From Phycisphaerae bacterium (GTDB lineage: Bacteria; Planctomycetota; Phycisphaerae; UBA1845; UTPLA1): a stretch of DNA of 64,000 nt. Position numbers and translations under genes: made by a program. The stretch is taken from contig DATEMU010000005.1 in the NCBI GenBank assembly GCA_035275405.1, positions 1-64,000 on the forward strand, in the 5' to 3' direction. This document shows, in pieces, positions 7,239 through 16,202 of the stretch. Position 1 is the stretch's first letter, and each line of letters starts with the position of its first letter. Below the pieces are notes generated by a model. The model was given only the letters and a program-made list of their open reading frames with translations, had not been told where the DNA came from and made no database searches.

Positions 7239-8054
7239 TCAGGGACGACTGGCCGTTTTCGCAAGCCGCTTTCGCGCGATGGCCGTCGCCTGCCGCGATG
7301 TGTCGCAGCCCAGATAGCGCCGGCCCATTTCTTTGGCGGCGACAAGCGTCGTTCCGCTCCCGCAGAAAAAATCCGCGACGAGATCGCCCGGGCGGCTGCT
7401 CGCCGTAATGATCCGCCGGGCCAGCGCCAGGGGCTTTTGCGTCGGCCAGCCGACGCGCTCCAGCGCCACCGTTGAAAGGAATGGCAAATCCCACACGTCG
7501 GTCAGCGCCGGACCATCGGCATGGAAATAGAGCCGCCCCTTTTTGGTCGATTTGTAAGGCCGGCCGGTTTCGTCGTAGTTGAGCCCGTCCGTGCGAAAGC
7601 GGCCTTCGCGGATTTGGTGGAAGCGATGGCGGCCGAGCTTCTTCGCAAAAACCAGGATCGTGTCGTGCTTGCGTGAGAACCACTGCCGCGCGACGCCGCC
7701 GGTGCGGTAGTGCCAGATGATCTCGTTCAGGAAGTTCTCCGCGCCGAAAAGGGTATCGAGTTGGATGCGGACGTAGTGCGCCGCCCGCCAGTCCAGATGC
7801 GCGTAGAGCGTGCCGTGGGCCGCCAACAGTCGATGGCATTCGACGAGTCGCGGGTGAAGGAACGCCAGGTAGGATTTGATTCCCCCGGTCCATTGATCGC
7901 TGTAGCCGGCCGGCCCGCGCCGCGGCGTTCGCCCGGTGCAAAACGGCGGATCGATGGAGATCAAATCGCAACAACCGTCCGGCAGCCGCTGCATGTACGG
8001 CAGGTTGTCCCCCTGATGAAGATCGGAGGATACGCCACGCTTCCGGCGCCTCAT
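7239..8054 (-). CDS. Site-specific DNA methyltransferase, beta class (N6-adenine or N4-cytosine)
   Basis: The 271-residue enzyme carries the catalytic motif DPPF (IDPPFCTG, about residues 35-42) before the S-adenosylmethionine motif FFCGSGTT (about residue 227), which is the order of beta-class amino-methyltransferases. It transfers a methyl group to an exocyclic amine in DNA; DPPF favours N6-adenine, but N4-cytosine is not excluded. WPTQKPLALARRII is the usual stretch before the cofactor site. No restriction endonuclease lies nearby, so it appears orphan and could act in regulation or protection. Its ATG overlaps the stop of the upstream PAS-Fis gene by four bases (ATGA). Confidence 0.88.
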   Translation of the reverse strand: MRRRKRGVSSDLHQGDNLPYMQRLPDGCCDLISIDPPFCTGRTPRRGPAGYSDQWTGGIKSYLAFLHPRLVECHRLLAAHGTLYAHLDWRAAHYVRIQLDTLFGAENFLNEIIWHYRTGGVARQWFSRKHDTILVFAKKLGRHRFHQIREGRFRTDGLNYDETGRPYKSTKKGRLYFHADGPALTDVWDLPFLSTVALERVGWPTQKPLALARRIITASSRPGDLVADFFCGSGTTLVAAKEMGRRYLGCDTSRQATAIARKRLAKTASRP

Positions 8055-8695
8055 GCCCCCGCGTCGGGCCTGATCCCCAACGCCTCCATACGCCGATAAA
8101 GCCGGCTGCGCGAGATGTTCATGATCTCCGCCGCCTTATTCCGCTGACCGTCCGCCGTTTTCAACGCCCGGAGAATGCACTCGCGCTCGACGCGGGCCAG
8201 GACGCCGTCGAGGTCCTCGGGTTCCGAATTTCCGCCCTGGCCTTCCGCCCGTTTGCGCAGCCGCGACATTTCTTCGCGCAGATCGTCCTCGGTGCCCTTC
8301 GTCTCGCTGACATCGCGAATCACTCCGAGGACGTATTCGACGCGGCCCGACCAATCGCGGACCGGCGTATAGACGGTCTCCACCCAGAGCTTCGCGCCAT
8401 CCTTTCGGCAGATTTGCATCCGCTGCCGCGCGGAGAGGGCCGACGATTCAAACAGCGTCGTGGCCGGACAGAGAAAACCCCAGAGCGGTCGGCCGTGATC
8501 GTCGCGACACTTTACGACGTCGCCGCATTGGCAAACCTGACCGACAATCTCCTCGCCGCGAAAGCCCGTTATCCGTTCACACCCCTCGTTGAAGACGACA
8601 TAGCGCCGCTGGCGATCGACGACGAAAACGCCGTCCAGCGCGTGGCGCAGCAGCTTATCCAGTGAGAGGGTTCCGGCGATGGACTCCACGGCCAT
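8051..8695 (-). CDS. PAS sensor with Fis-type HTH, no AAA+ domain
   Basis: GGGGAG lies five to six bases upstream of ATG 8695, giving 214 residues. Residues of about 12-135 are a PAS domain (LLRHALDGVFVVDRQRRYVVFN, ending VLGVIRDVSETK). A short coiled segment follows (DDLREEMSRLRKRAEG), then a C-terminal Fis-type helix-turn-helix (ILRALKTADGQRNKAAEIMNIS, SRLYRRMEALGI). This is the layout of an NtrC-family sigma-54 activator without its ATPase domain, so it would bind DNA without opening sigma-54 promoters. PAS residues include Cys (CQCGDVVKC), which might bind a metal or sense redox state. It is translationally coupled to the DNA methyltransferase and may regulate it. Confidence 0.8.
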   Translation of the reverse strand: MAVESIAGTLSLDKLLRHALDGVFVVDRQRRYVVFNEGCERITGFRGEEIVGQVCQCGDVVKCRDDHGRPLWGFLCPATTLFESSALSARQRMQICRKDGAKLWVETVYTPVRDWSGRVEYVLGVIRDVSETKGTEDDLREEMSRLRKRAEGQGGNSEPEDLDGVLARVERECILRALKTADGQRNKAAEIMNISRSRLYRRMEALGIRPDAGA

Positions 8696-8880
8696 GATGA
8701 CTCCCCAACGCACCTCCGCGCGCCGATGGCTCAAGCGCGCGATCGGTTACTCGCCAGACCTATTGTATCAATTGCGAGCGCAATGGGTAGAGGCATTTGG
8801 CGCTTCGGCGTGAAACTCCCCCTCCCTCACAACGGGGCGACTCGATGATCCGATGTGCCTTTCGGGCGCTCGCTCGCCGC

Positions 8881-11106
8881 TTAGATCCCATCCACGAAGG
8901 CCTGCGCGTCGAGACCATCGATGAACGTGTCGAGGTTGACATCGGCGGCGCAGGGGCGGGTGTTGGAAACGTCGAGCAGGTGATCAACGAATTCGGGGAT
9001 ATCCAGCACATCGAGGACGCCATCGCCGTTGAAGTCGCCGGGGGCGACCGTGAGCTGCCACGTTTCTGTGTCGTTGCCGATACCGTTGGTCGCGCGGACG
9101 GTCACCGTGTGCGGCGTGAAGGAGGGAGTGGGGTTCGGCCAGGCGACTTCACCGGTCCCGGGGTTGACCGTCATCAGCGCCGGGGCGGCGTCGAGCGACC
9201 AGGTAATCGGCGCCGTCCCCTGGCTCAGGGTCGGAGCGGAGGATGCATACGCCGACCCGCAGGCCGTCGAGTCGTCCGCGACGGGGTCGATGATGGGCGC
9301 GACGCCGGCCGAGACGTTCGTGACGAGAAGCGAGTAATTCAGAGACGTGACCGTCCCCGTGTGGCTGACCCGTACCGTGTAAGTCCCGGCGGTCGGCGCG
9401 GCGATCACCACTTGCTCGACGTTGTCGACGGCGTTGCGAACGGTCTGTACGGCGGCGGCGGTGGGATTTGCGGGGTCGAGCGTCCACGGCCAGTACGTCG
9501 TGGAGCCCGGCGGGCCAATGATGGACAAGTCCAGGTCGCGCAGCAGCACTTTCGTCGTGACGTCCACGCTGGCGCCGGGCAACATGCCGATGTTGGGCGG
9601 AGGATCGGTCCAGACGAGCGTCGCCTTCATCGGCCCGGGGCCGCTGTAGGTGAAGACGCGATCCTCCGTCGTGCCGGCGTAGCTGGTTTCGTAAAGATAA
9701 TTGGAGACCGGTGAAACGCTTTCCGAGTCGTTCAGAAACAGTACGGTCTTGGCGGCGTCGACCAATCCCCATCCATAGCGATAGTCGGGGCCGGCAGTGC
9801 CGCCGTCGAAGGCGTTGTGGATCAGGAGGGCCTTGGTGGTGGCGCTTCGGGGTAATGCGGCGGCGTTGAGGTTCTTGTAATGCTCGATGATCAGGGCCGA
9901 CGTGCCGGCGATGTTGGGAGTGGACATCGAGGTCCCCGTAAAAGAAGCGTAAGAGGAGTTGCTCCCGGCCGTGCATGAATTCAAGCCGATCGCGTTGCCC
10001 ACGACGTCCGGCTTCACGCGGCCGTCGTCGACGGGCCCATGTCCGGACGACGAATAAAACGAGATGGACGCATAAGGATCAGCCGTTTGGTCGGCGATGC
10101 CGCCGACGGTGAGGCAGTTCTTCGCCAGTCCCTTTCCCGAGATGCTGTCATAGCCCGAAGGACTTCCGTCCGACGGGGGAGCGGCCGTCGCGCCGGCGTT
10201 CGTCACCTGGTAGTAGCCGTCCCCCAGGTCGGTTCCACCGGCCGGCGGAGTGGAAAAAAAAGCGACGTATGTATTATCGCCATGGACGTTGAAGAACGGC
10301 TCATCCCGGTCGTTTCCCGCGGCCCAGCAGCACAACAGATTGGGATTGCCGTTCAGCACAATGTCCAGCGCGCGGGAGTTGGAGTCGTATTTTCCGAAGG
10401 ACGGGGATTCAACGGCATAGAGCGCTCGGTCAGCCAGCCAGGTATCGATGTTCCCGATTCCCCAATCGAGCGCCGTCGACCAGCCGGTAACGAACCCGTA
10501 CGAGTGATTCGAGATTTGAATAAGGGCCGCGTCCGTCGTCATCTCGCTGGTATCGTTGTCCCAATCGCGGCTGCGAATGAGAATGCTACCGGCCATGCCC
10601 CGCGCGCTCGGGCTCACTCCGGTCGCGCCGATCGTGCCCGCAACGTGGGTCGAATGGGAACTCAAGCCGATGGCATCGACCAAGGTTACCCGGCCGGTCA
10701 GTTCCTGATGGGTCGATCGGACCTGGCCTTCGTCCCAAATCCCGACGGTCAATCCCGCGCCGGTCAATGAAAGGCCCAATCCTCCGCCGGTCCACAGTTG
10801 GTTGGCATTCGTGGTATCCGCGGCACTTAAGTTGCAGGCGATTGTGGCGCGGATCTCGTCCGGACTCGGCCCGGTCCCCAGAAACCGAACACCACCGCCC
10901 AGATCGATGGGCTGGGGAAGGAGTTGGATGCCCAACTCGGCAACGTCGATCTTGAGCGCGGCCCTCCCGGCATCGATGGGCGCCGGATCGGGCTGGCCGG
11001 CGCTGGCCGCATCTGCGAGAAACAGTGAGGTGCACAGTATGCCGGCAAGGGACGATAACCGTGATGGATAACGACCCGCCTGGCCGAAGCCTGGTAGATG
11101 AAACAT
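8881..11106 (-). CDS. Secreted subtilisin-family (S8) protease with C-terminal dockerin-like module
   Basis: ATG 11106 is preceded by GGAG; it gives 741 residues with a signal peptide ending near ADAASA. The S8 triad is Asp125 (GIWDEG), His151 (HSTHVAG) and Ser393 (FTGTSMSTP), with oxyanion Asn265 (AAGND). A pre-catalytic region of about 90 residues may be a propeptide. The catalytic domain is followed by a P-domain-like beta region (residues of about 480-600, GTYTVRVSHTG), a cadherin/Ig-like region (PVADDSTAC to ETWQLTVAPG) and a final EF-hand-like pair (GDFNGDGVLDVLD and ADVNLDTFIDGLD) typical of planctomycete exoproteins. It probably degrades external protein. It is a single gene with no close partner. 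Confidence 0.9.
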   Translation of the reverse strand: MFHLPGFGQAGRYPSRLSSLAGILCTSLFLADAASAGQPDPAPIDAGRAALKIDVAELGIQLLPQPIDLGGGVRFLGTGPSPDEIRATIACNLSAADTTNANQLWTGGGLGLSLTGAGLTVGIWDEGQVRSTHQELTGRVTLVDAIGLSSHSTHVAGTIGATGVSPSARGMAGSILIRSRDWDNDTSEMTTDAALIQISNHSYGFVTGWSTALDWGIGNIDTWLADRALYAVESPSFGKYDSNSRALDIVLNGNPNLLCCWAAGNDRDEPFFNVHGDNTYVAFFSTPPAGGTDLGDGYYQVTNAGATAAPPSDGSPSGYDSISGKGLAKNCLTVGGIADQTADPYASISFYSSSGHGPVDDGRVKPDVVGNAIGLNSCTAGSNSSYASFTGTSMSTPNIAGTSALIIEHYKNLNAAALPRSATTKALLIHNAFDGGTAGPDYRYGWGLVDAAKTVLFLNDSESVSPVSNYLYETSYAGTTEDRVFTYSGPGPMKATLVWTDPPPNIGMLPGASVDVTTKVLLRDLDLSIIGPPGSTTYWPWTLDPANPTAAAVQTVRNAVDNVEQVVIAAPTAGTYTVRVSHTGTVTSLNYSLLVTNVSAGVAPIIDPVADDSTACGSAYASSAPTLSQGTAPITWSLDAAPALMTVNPGTGEVAWPNPTPSFTPHTVTVRATNGIGNDTETWQLTVAPGDFNGDGVLDVLDIPEFVDHLLDVSNTRPCAADVNLDTFIDGLDAQAFVDGI

Positions 11107-11289
11107 GAACCCCACTCCAGAAAGGACGTCGAACCGCCAACCCCGGGTCGGCGGCGTACGTTTATCGAATAGCGGTCGGAACACCCTGATGAAGTCTAAT
11201 TTTATCAATCGGCTGCCGCCCGATCAATGCTGAACCCAGCCGAAAGCGGAAACGGCGTACTGTGCGTTCCGCCCATTTTCCGTTCACGC

Positions 11290-12213
11290 TCACACACTTT
11301 GCGAGGTGTTTTCGGCCGCGCCGACTCGATTTCCCGTCCTGGATGCCGAGAAGATGCCCGCGAGAATCAACAAACCCCCAAGCCCCTGCAGCACGGTAAC
11401 GGTTTCTCCCAGGAAAAAGAACGCGAAGAGGCTCGCGCCGACCGGCTCGCCGAGGATGCACACGGCGATGAACGTCGCGGTGACGTGCTTGAGGGCGTAG
11501 TTGAGCGCGCCGTGGCCGATGAGCTGCGGAACGATGCCGAGAAGGAAAAAGTAAACATAGGTGGAGGACCGAAGGCCCCTCGGTGAATCGCCGACGATCA
11601 CCACGGCCGCGCACAGAATGACCGCCGCCAATCCGTTGACGGCGAGCAGATAAGAAAACGCGTCCACGTCCCGGCGGATCTTCCTCCCGATCATCAGGTA
11701 ACCCGACATCATGACCGCGCCGCCGAGGGAGAGGAAGTTTCCATACACGGAGCCGGCCGCGCCTTTGGCGTCGGAAAGCGTGATTAAAATTCCGCCCGCA
11801 ACTCCCAACAGGATCCCAACGACCAGCCCCGTGGCGATTCGCTCCCTGAAGAACACATAGGAACCGATGCCGACGAAGAGCGGGTTCGTCGTAACGAGCA
11901 CGACCGAGCTGAGCACCGAGGTGTGTTTGAGCGACGTGATCCAGAACGCAAAGTGCGCGGCAATCATCGCCCCGGCCAGCCCGACCGGTATCCAACATTC
12001 CTTGGGGATGCGCAAAAGGCGGCCGCCGCGCGTCCAGGCCATGACCGGCAGGAGGGCGAATGTGGCGATCGTCATCCGCGCGGCGGCGATGATGAGCGGC
12101 GGGGCATCGTCAGAGAGCTTGATGAAAATGGCGGCCGAAGAGATGGCGAAAACGCCCAGCGTCAGGAGAAGCGGAAGATGCCAAGGCCGATTCACGGAGT
12201 CCGATTCTTTCAT
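11290..12213 (-). CDS. EamA-family (DMT superfamily) transporter
   Basis: This is a hydrophobic protein of about 307 residues with ten likely membrane helices in two EamA repeats, the first containing ISSAAIFIKLSDDAPP and the second LGIVPQLIGHGALNYAL and GEPVGASLFAFFFLGE. The repeat-end motif (TTNPLFVGIGSYVFFRE) is typical of the 10-TMS drug/metabolite transporters, which export amino acids or metabolites, or take up sugars and nucleotides. The substrate cannot be read from sequence. ATG 12213 is preferred to a longer GTG start at 12249. Confidence 0.85.
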   Translation of the reverse strand: MKESDSVNRPWHLPLLLTLGVFAISSAAIFIKLSDDAPPLIIAAARMTIATFALLPVMAWTRGGRLLRIPKECWIPVGLAGAMIAAHFAFWITSLKHTSVLSSVVLVTTNPLFVGIGSYVFFRERIATGLVVGILLGVAGGILITLSDAKGAAGSVYGNFLSLGGAVMMSGYLMIGRKIRRDVDAFSYLLAVNGLAAVILCAAVVIVGDSPRGLRSSTYVYFFLLGIVPQLIGHGALNYALKHVTATFIAVCILGEPVGASLFAFFFLGETVTVLQGLGGLLILAGIFSASRTGNRVGAAENTSQSV

Positions 12214-12476
12214 AACTCGAAGGTCCGGTCTAATGTCCCAATTTCGCACATTTTATGAGGGCAATATTCCCCATGAACACCGATTATCGACCCCCTCGTG
12301 GTCAAGAACGCAGGAGGAAGTTCCGCCGTAACTTGCTTTGCGCGCACAACTAAGACCAGGATGCCGGGTCCCTTGCGTCCTCGTCTACCTTGCTGGCATG
12401 GATCGTGTCATTACCAAAGTGGGGGCTCGCCGTCTTGAACTGCGGACTCAGTTCGCGCAACCCGTGGAGGTGCCGA

Positions 12477-12836
12477 GTGCCGGAGACGTGTGAGGAAAGT
12501 GAAATTGACTCCATTCTTGGGGAGACCAACTACCTTCTCGAGCGGTGGCGGATTTCCGTATCCGTAACGGGACTCTTATGGATTGAGCCTCTGGCTGTCA
12601 CGATCAGTCCCGAGGAATTGGCGGGCCTGTTGGCGCTATTGGCGCGCGGGTGTGATCCCGAATATCCGAAAGTCATCAAGATCGATTTCAGCGGGGCACG
12701 CATCGTTGGCGAACAATGGACGCTCGTCGAATCACTCCTTGTGGACTTCGCCTTGAGAGTCCATGGAAAACTCCGTCTCGTTTGCGGGACGGGGCGACCT
12801 GCGGCGGGCGCTCTGGTCACCCGATCGGCGATATGA
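12477..12836 (+). CDS. Small STAS-like protein of unknown function
   Basis: GTG 12477 is placed six bases after GGAGG, giving 119 residues; an upstream ATG at 12390 has no such site. The C-terminal half (KVIKIDFSGARIVGEQWTLV then LRVHGKLRLVCG) resembles the strand-helix pattern of STAS and anti-sigma-factor-antagonist domains, where a Ser/Thr after the D-F-S-G type strand can be phosphorylated. The N-terminal part is acidic (PETCEESEIDSILGE). No partner kinase is adjacent. The fold guess is tentative. Confidence 0.5.
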   Translation: MPETCEESEIDSILGETNYLLERWRISVSVTGLLWIEPLAVTISPEELAGLLALLARGCDPEYPKVIKIDFSGARIVGEQWTLVESLLVDFALRVHGKLRLVCGTGRPAAGALVTRSAI

Positions 12837-13243
12837 AAAGTAGTGTTACTGGAGCGGTCGACCGTGTGAATTCATCGAAACCTGTGCCGCCGGACATAAT
12901 TCACAGGTTATCAACGTTTGGGTTAGGGAAAATACTCAATTCAATCTTAGCGCGGTTTTGATTGACTTCGCGCCTGTGAAACCGCACAATAATCCTCAGT
13001 AAGTGTGAGGGTGAGGCGCCACCCCATCTCCTTCGATTAATCCTTCTCCATCGCGTGGCGCCCCGAGTATCGGTCAGAATTCAGCGCGGTGTTTCTTCCT
13101 TAGGGCGATACTCAGCCTTCCATGGTGGTCCAATGGAGACCGCGCCTATTGATTGGCACATAGGTATTACGACTTTTCCATCCGACCCGCGCAGCGCGCC
13201 CGGTTGGGTGCCTTCTCCGCCACCTTTTTCAGGAGGAACTCCC
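12837..13243. other. Intergenic region upstream of the CHRD protein gene
   Basis: A 400-bp stretch with no credible gene. It holds an 8-bp inverted repeat (GGCGCCAC at 13015-13022 and GTGGCGCC at 13055-13062, 32 bp apart), which could be a regulatory site or an attenuator. The ribosome site AGGAGGA at 13231-13237 belongs to the next gene. Confidence 0.4.
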
Positions 13244-16030
13244 ATGAAGATGCGTTATTCCTGTGCGAAGCGACCATCCAGTCGATCTCGAAGTCCGCGA
13301 GCCCGGCGCATCCGTGCGGAGGTTTGGTTTCTGGCCATCGGCTTGATTGCCGCGTGGCCATCCAATGCGCCGGCGGTCCTGCTGCACTTCGTCGCCGATC
13401 CCATTAACTCCGCCAACGAATGTCCGGCGTGTACCTCGGCGAATGGAACGGGCTGCGGCGCATTTACGCTCGACACGGCGACGGGCGACGTTCGCTTCTA
13501 CATCGTCCACAACCAGGCCGGCGAAACCGCGGCGCATGTCCACGGACCGGCGGGCCTTTGTCCGGCGACGGCGGGCATCCTCAAACCGTTGCCGGTCGGG
13601 TTGATCAAGATCGGGACTTACAACCTCACGGCGGTGCAACAGGTGGACATGCAGAACAGCCTGCACTACACCAATATCCATATTCCTCCGCCCTGCGCCT
13701 CCGGCGCGATCCGCGGACAAATCGTTCCCGCCGGGCCGACCGAGGCGTGTTGTCTGCCCAACAACATGTGCATGGACACCCCGGCGGATACCTGCGTGTG
13801 TCTCGGGGGATTCTCCAGAGGTCCGGGCTCCGCCTGCCAGGGCGACGCCAACGGCAACCAGATCGACGACGCCTGCGAATACAAGAACTGGGTCATTGCC
13901 GACGATTTCTGCTTCACGCCCGAGTGCCCCGAATGCCAATGCGATTTCGACGGTGACGGCGTTTGCACCACGTTTGGCGACTTTCAGATGATGCAGAACT
14001 GCTTCGGCCCCGTCGTCCCCGGCTGCGAATTCGCCGACCTGAACTGCGACGGGCAGGTGGACGCGGTCGACCAGAATATCTGGGTCTGTTTGGCGAATAA
14101 CAACCCCCCCAACGTGTGTTGTCCAACGGTTACTCCCCCGCCTCCGCCGCCGATCACGGATCTTCAGTGGTACGGCTCCTGGCTCGATCCGAACTTCGAT
14201 CCCAAGATCACCGTTCCGCCGCGGATGGTCGACGGCTGGCTCGTCGCCCTGCATCGCGACATCCCGCCGCAGCCCTGCCCGACCGGCGCTGATTATGACG
14301 CCTGCGGAATCGTCGATCCGACCGCCCCTTGTCCGACCTTCACGCCGGACGGTTCGGCGACGCCGATTCCACTTGCGACTCCCGCCTGCGGAGTTGCGGG
14401 ATGTGTGATTCCCCCCGCGGGGTATTGGCGGATCTGTGCGCGCTACCTGCCCAACTGCACGAGCGGTTGCTCGCCGGCGCCGGGCGCCCTTTGCGTGTTG
14501 CAATTCCTGCCCTGTGACTCCGGCATCAGCCGACCTCGCGAACTCATCGCGCAATGGGCCTTCGATGAACCGGTCGTTCCGTGGGTCAACGCCGGCAAGG
14601 TCGGCTGCGATCAGCACAATATTTTCTGTTGGGGACCGGTCCCGCTTTATCGAGGCTGTCTGCTTCACAATTGCGCCGGTGCGGATGAAATCAACCCGCT
14701 GAATCCCGGCGTCTTCAATCCTCGGCCCGGCGAAGTCTATTGGCTGAGCATACAGGCGGAGGTGGGTCACAAGATCGTGCAATCGCCACAACCGTGTTGC
14801 GTCCCAGGTGGCGGGTGTCAGATGCTGACCCACGCGGACTGTCTCGCCAACAACGGCATTCCCCAGGCGGGAGCGAGCTGCAACGTGGCGACCTGCAGTC
14901 CACCCGGACCCGCTGCGCCGCCGGAGCCCTGTACGGAGGTCCCCACCGGCCAGACCGTCGACCGCGATTTCTGGGGCTGGCATACCACGCCGCCCGGCTA
15001 TCACAACAAGGACGACGCCTTCATGGGCATGTTGTCCATGGGCTGCCGCATGGAGTGGCTCTATAACTGGATGAATCACCTGCACTGGAGTCAGCCGCCC
15101 TACTTCCCCTGTGCCGACGATCCCACCAAGTCGATCGACATGGCGTATTACCTGCTGAGCAATGGGGCGGTCGTGTGGTGCCAGCCGGTCAATCCCGGCC
15201 CGCCGCCTCCGGGACCGCCGCCGCCGACGCGCAAGTTCCCGCCGATCGGTGGAGTTGATGAACTGGTCAATACCACGGCGATCGCCCAGATCGAGATCTT
15301 CGGCTTCGGCACGGGGAACGTGAACGCCCAGGGTCCCACGCGGATTCAGCGGAGCAACCCGTTGCCCGGTATTCCGAATACCGTCCCCATCGAGATCATC
15401 TCAATGTCCCTGACGGGGAATTCCCCGTTCGGGCCGGCTACGGTGATCGAGCGGCCCGACGCCCATAGTCCCGGCCAGGCCATCGGGCAAGCCGTCCCTG
15501 GCGTCGACTTCCCGGCGCAGAGCTTCTTCGACGTGTTCGTTGAGGTTCAGTTGCCGGGGGCGCCTCCAGGCCTTCAAAACCTGATCACGCAGAACCCGGT
15601 GCGGGTCAACGCGCTCGGCGGTATCCACGAGGTTCCGCCGTCGATGGCGGACTATCAGGGTCCGCAGTTTGGGCCGGAGTTGCTCTACGATCGAAGCAAC
15701 CCCGGGCAGCCGGTCGGTCGGCTGCACTTCGTCAGCCACCGCGTGAACTATCGCGGCGGCATCGACATTCACAGCGACGTGGATTGGCGAAACTCGCCGA
15801 TGGAGTGTACGTGCCTCGGCGACATGAATGCGGACAGCCTGCTGAACGGCGGGGACATCCAGCTCTTCGTGAACTGCATGCTGCTTCAGTTGCCGCCGCC
15901 GCTGGGGTGCCCGTGCGATTGCGCGGACATGGATGACGATGAGGACATTGACTTTACGGACTTGGGCCTGTTCGTGAACCAGATGTTGCAGAACCCGAAG
16001 GCGACCTGCCCGCCGATACTGTGCCCCTAG
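13244..16030 (+). CDS. Secreted CHRD-domain protein with dockerin-like EF-hand pairs
   Basis: ATG 13244 follows AGGAGGA by six bases, giving 928 residues; the longer frame upstream has no support. A basic N-terminus leads into a signal helix (VWFLAIGLIAAW) ending near NAPA. Residues of about 48-165 are a CHRD-type domain (AAHVHGPAG, LHYTNIHIPP, IRGQIVPAG). Next come a Cys-rich piece, a first dockerin-like pair (CDFDGDGVC and DLNCDGQVDAVD), a large domain starting ITDLQWYGSWLDP, Pro-rich linkers (CPTVTPPPPPP, PGPPPPGPPPP) and a second pair at the end (GDMNADSLLNGGD and DMDDDEDIDFTD). It should be an extracellular structural or adhesive protein binding calcium. No enzyme motif is visible. A terminator follows. 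Confidence 0.8.
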   Translation: MKMRYSCAKRPSSRSRSPRARRIRAEVWFLAIGLIAAWPSNAPAVLLHFVADPINSANECPACTSANGTGCGAFTLDTATGDVRFYIVHNQAGETAAHVHGPAGLCPATAGILKPLPVGLIKIGTYNLTAVQQVDMQNSLHYTNIHIPPPCASGAIRGQIVPAGPTEACCLPNNMCMDTPADTCVCLGGFSRGPGSACQGDANGNQIDDACEYKNWVIADDFCFTPECPECQCDFDGDGVCTTFGDFQMMQNCFGPVVPGCEFADLNCDGQVDAVDQNIWVCLANNNPPNVCCPTVTPPPPPPITDLQWYGSWLDPNFDPKITVPPRMVDGWLVALHRDIPPQPCPTGADYDACGIVDPTAPCPTFTPDGSATPIPLATPACGVAGCVIPPAGYWRICARYLPNCTSGCSPAPGALCVLQFLPCDSGISRPRELIAQWAFDEPVVPWVNAGKVGCDQHNIFCWGPVPLYRGCLLHNCAGADEINPLNPGVFNPRPGEVYWLSIQAEVGHKIVQSPQPCCVPGGGCQMLTHADCLANNGIPQAGASCNVATCSPPGPAAPPEPCTEVPTGQTVDRDFWGWHTTPPGYHNKDDAFMGMLSMGCRMEWLYNWMNHLHWSQPPYFPCADDPTKSIDMAYYLLSNGAVVWCQPVNPGPPPPGPPPPTRKFPPIGGVDELVNTTAIAQIEIFGFGTGNVNAQGPTRIQRSNPLPGIPNTVPIEIISMSLTGNSPFGPATVIERPDAHSPGQAIGQAVPGVDFPAQSFFDVFVEVQLPGAPPGLQNLITQNPVRVNALGGIHEVPPSMADYQGPQFGPELLYDRSNPGQPVGRLHFVSHRVNYRGGIDIHSDVDWRNSPMECTCLGDMNADSLLNGGDIQLFVNCMLLQLPPPLGCPCDCADMDDDEDIDFTDLGLFVNQMLQNPKATCPPILCP

Positions 16031-16080
16031 GGACCGTTTATTTGAGGCCCATCGGGCCTCCGAGGGGATAAGCAGCAAAA

Positions 16081-16109
16081 GGCCCCCGGCTTAAGGCCGG
16101 GGGCCTTTT
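16081..16109 (+). terminator. Rho-independent terminator of the CHRD protein gene
   Basis: GGCCCCCGGC pairs perfectly with GCCGGGGGCC across a TTAAG loop, and TTTT follows; AAAA before the stem makes it work in both directions. Confidence 0.85.
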
Positions 16110-16202
16110 CGTGCGCCGGGGATTCGGCACTTAATTGTGAAACTCCAAGACGACAGAACACAACGATATGGCAATCCTCCCCGCGCGCCGTAAACTCTTG
16201 GC

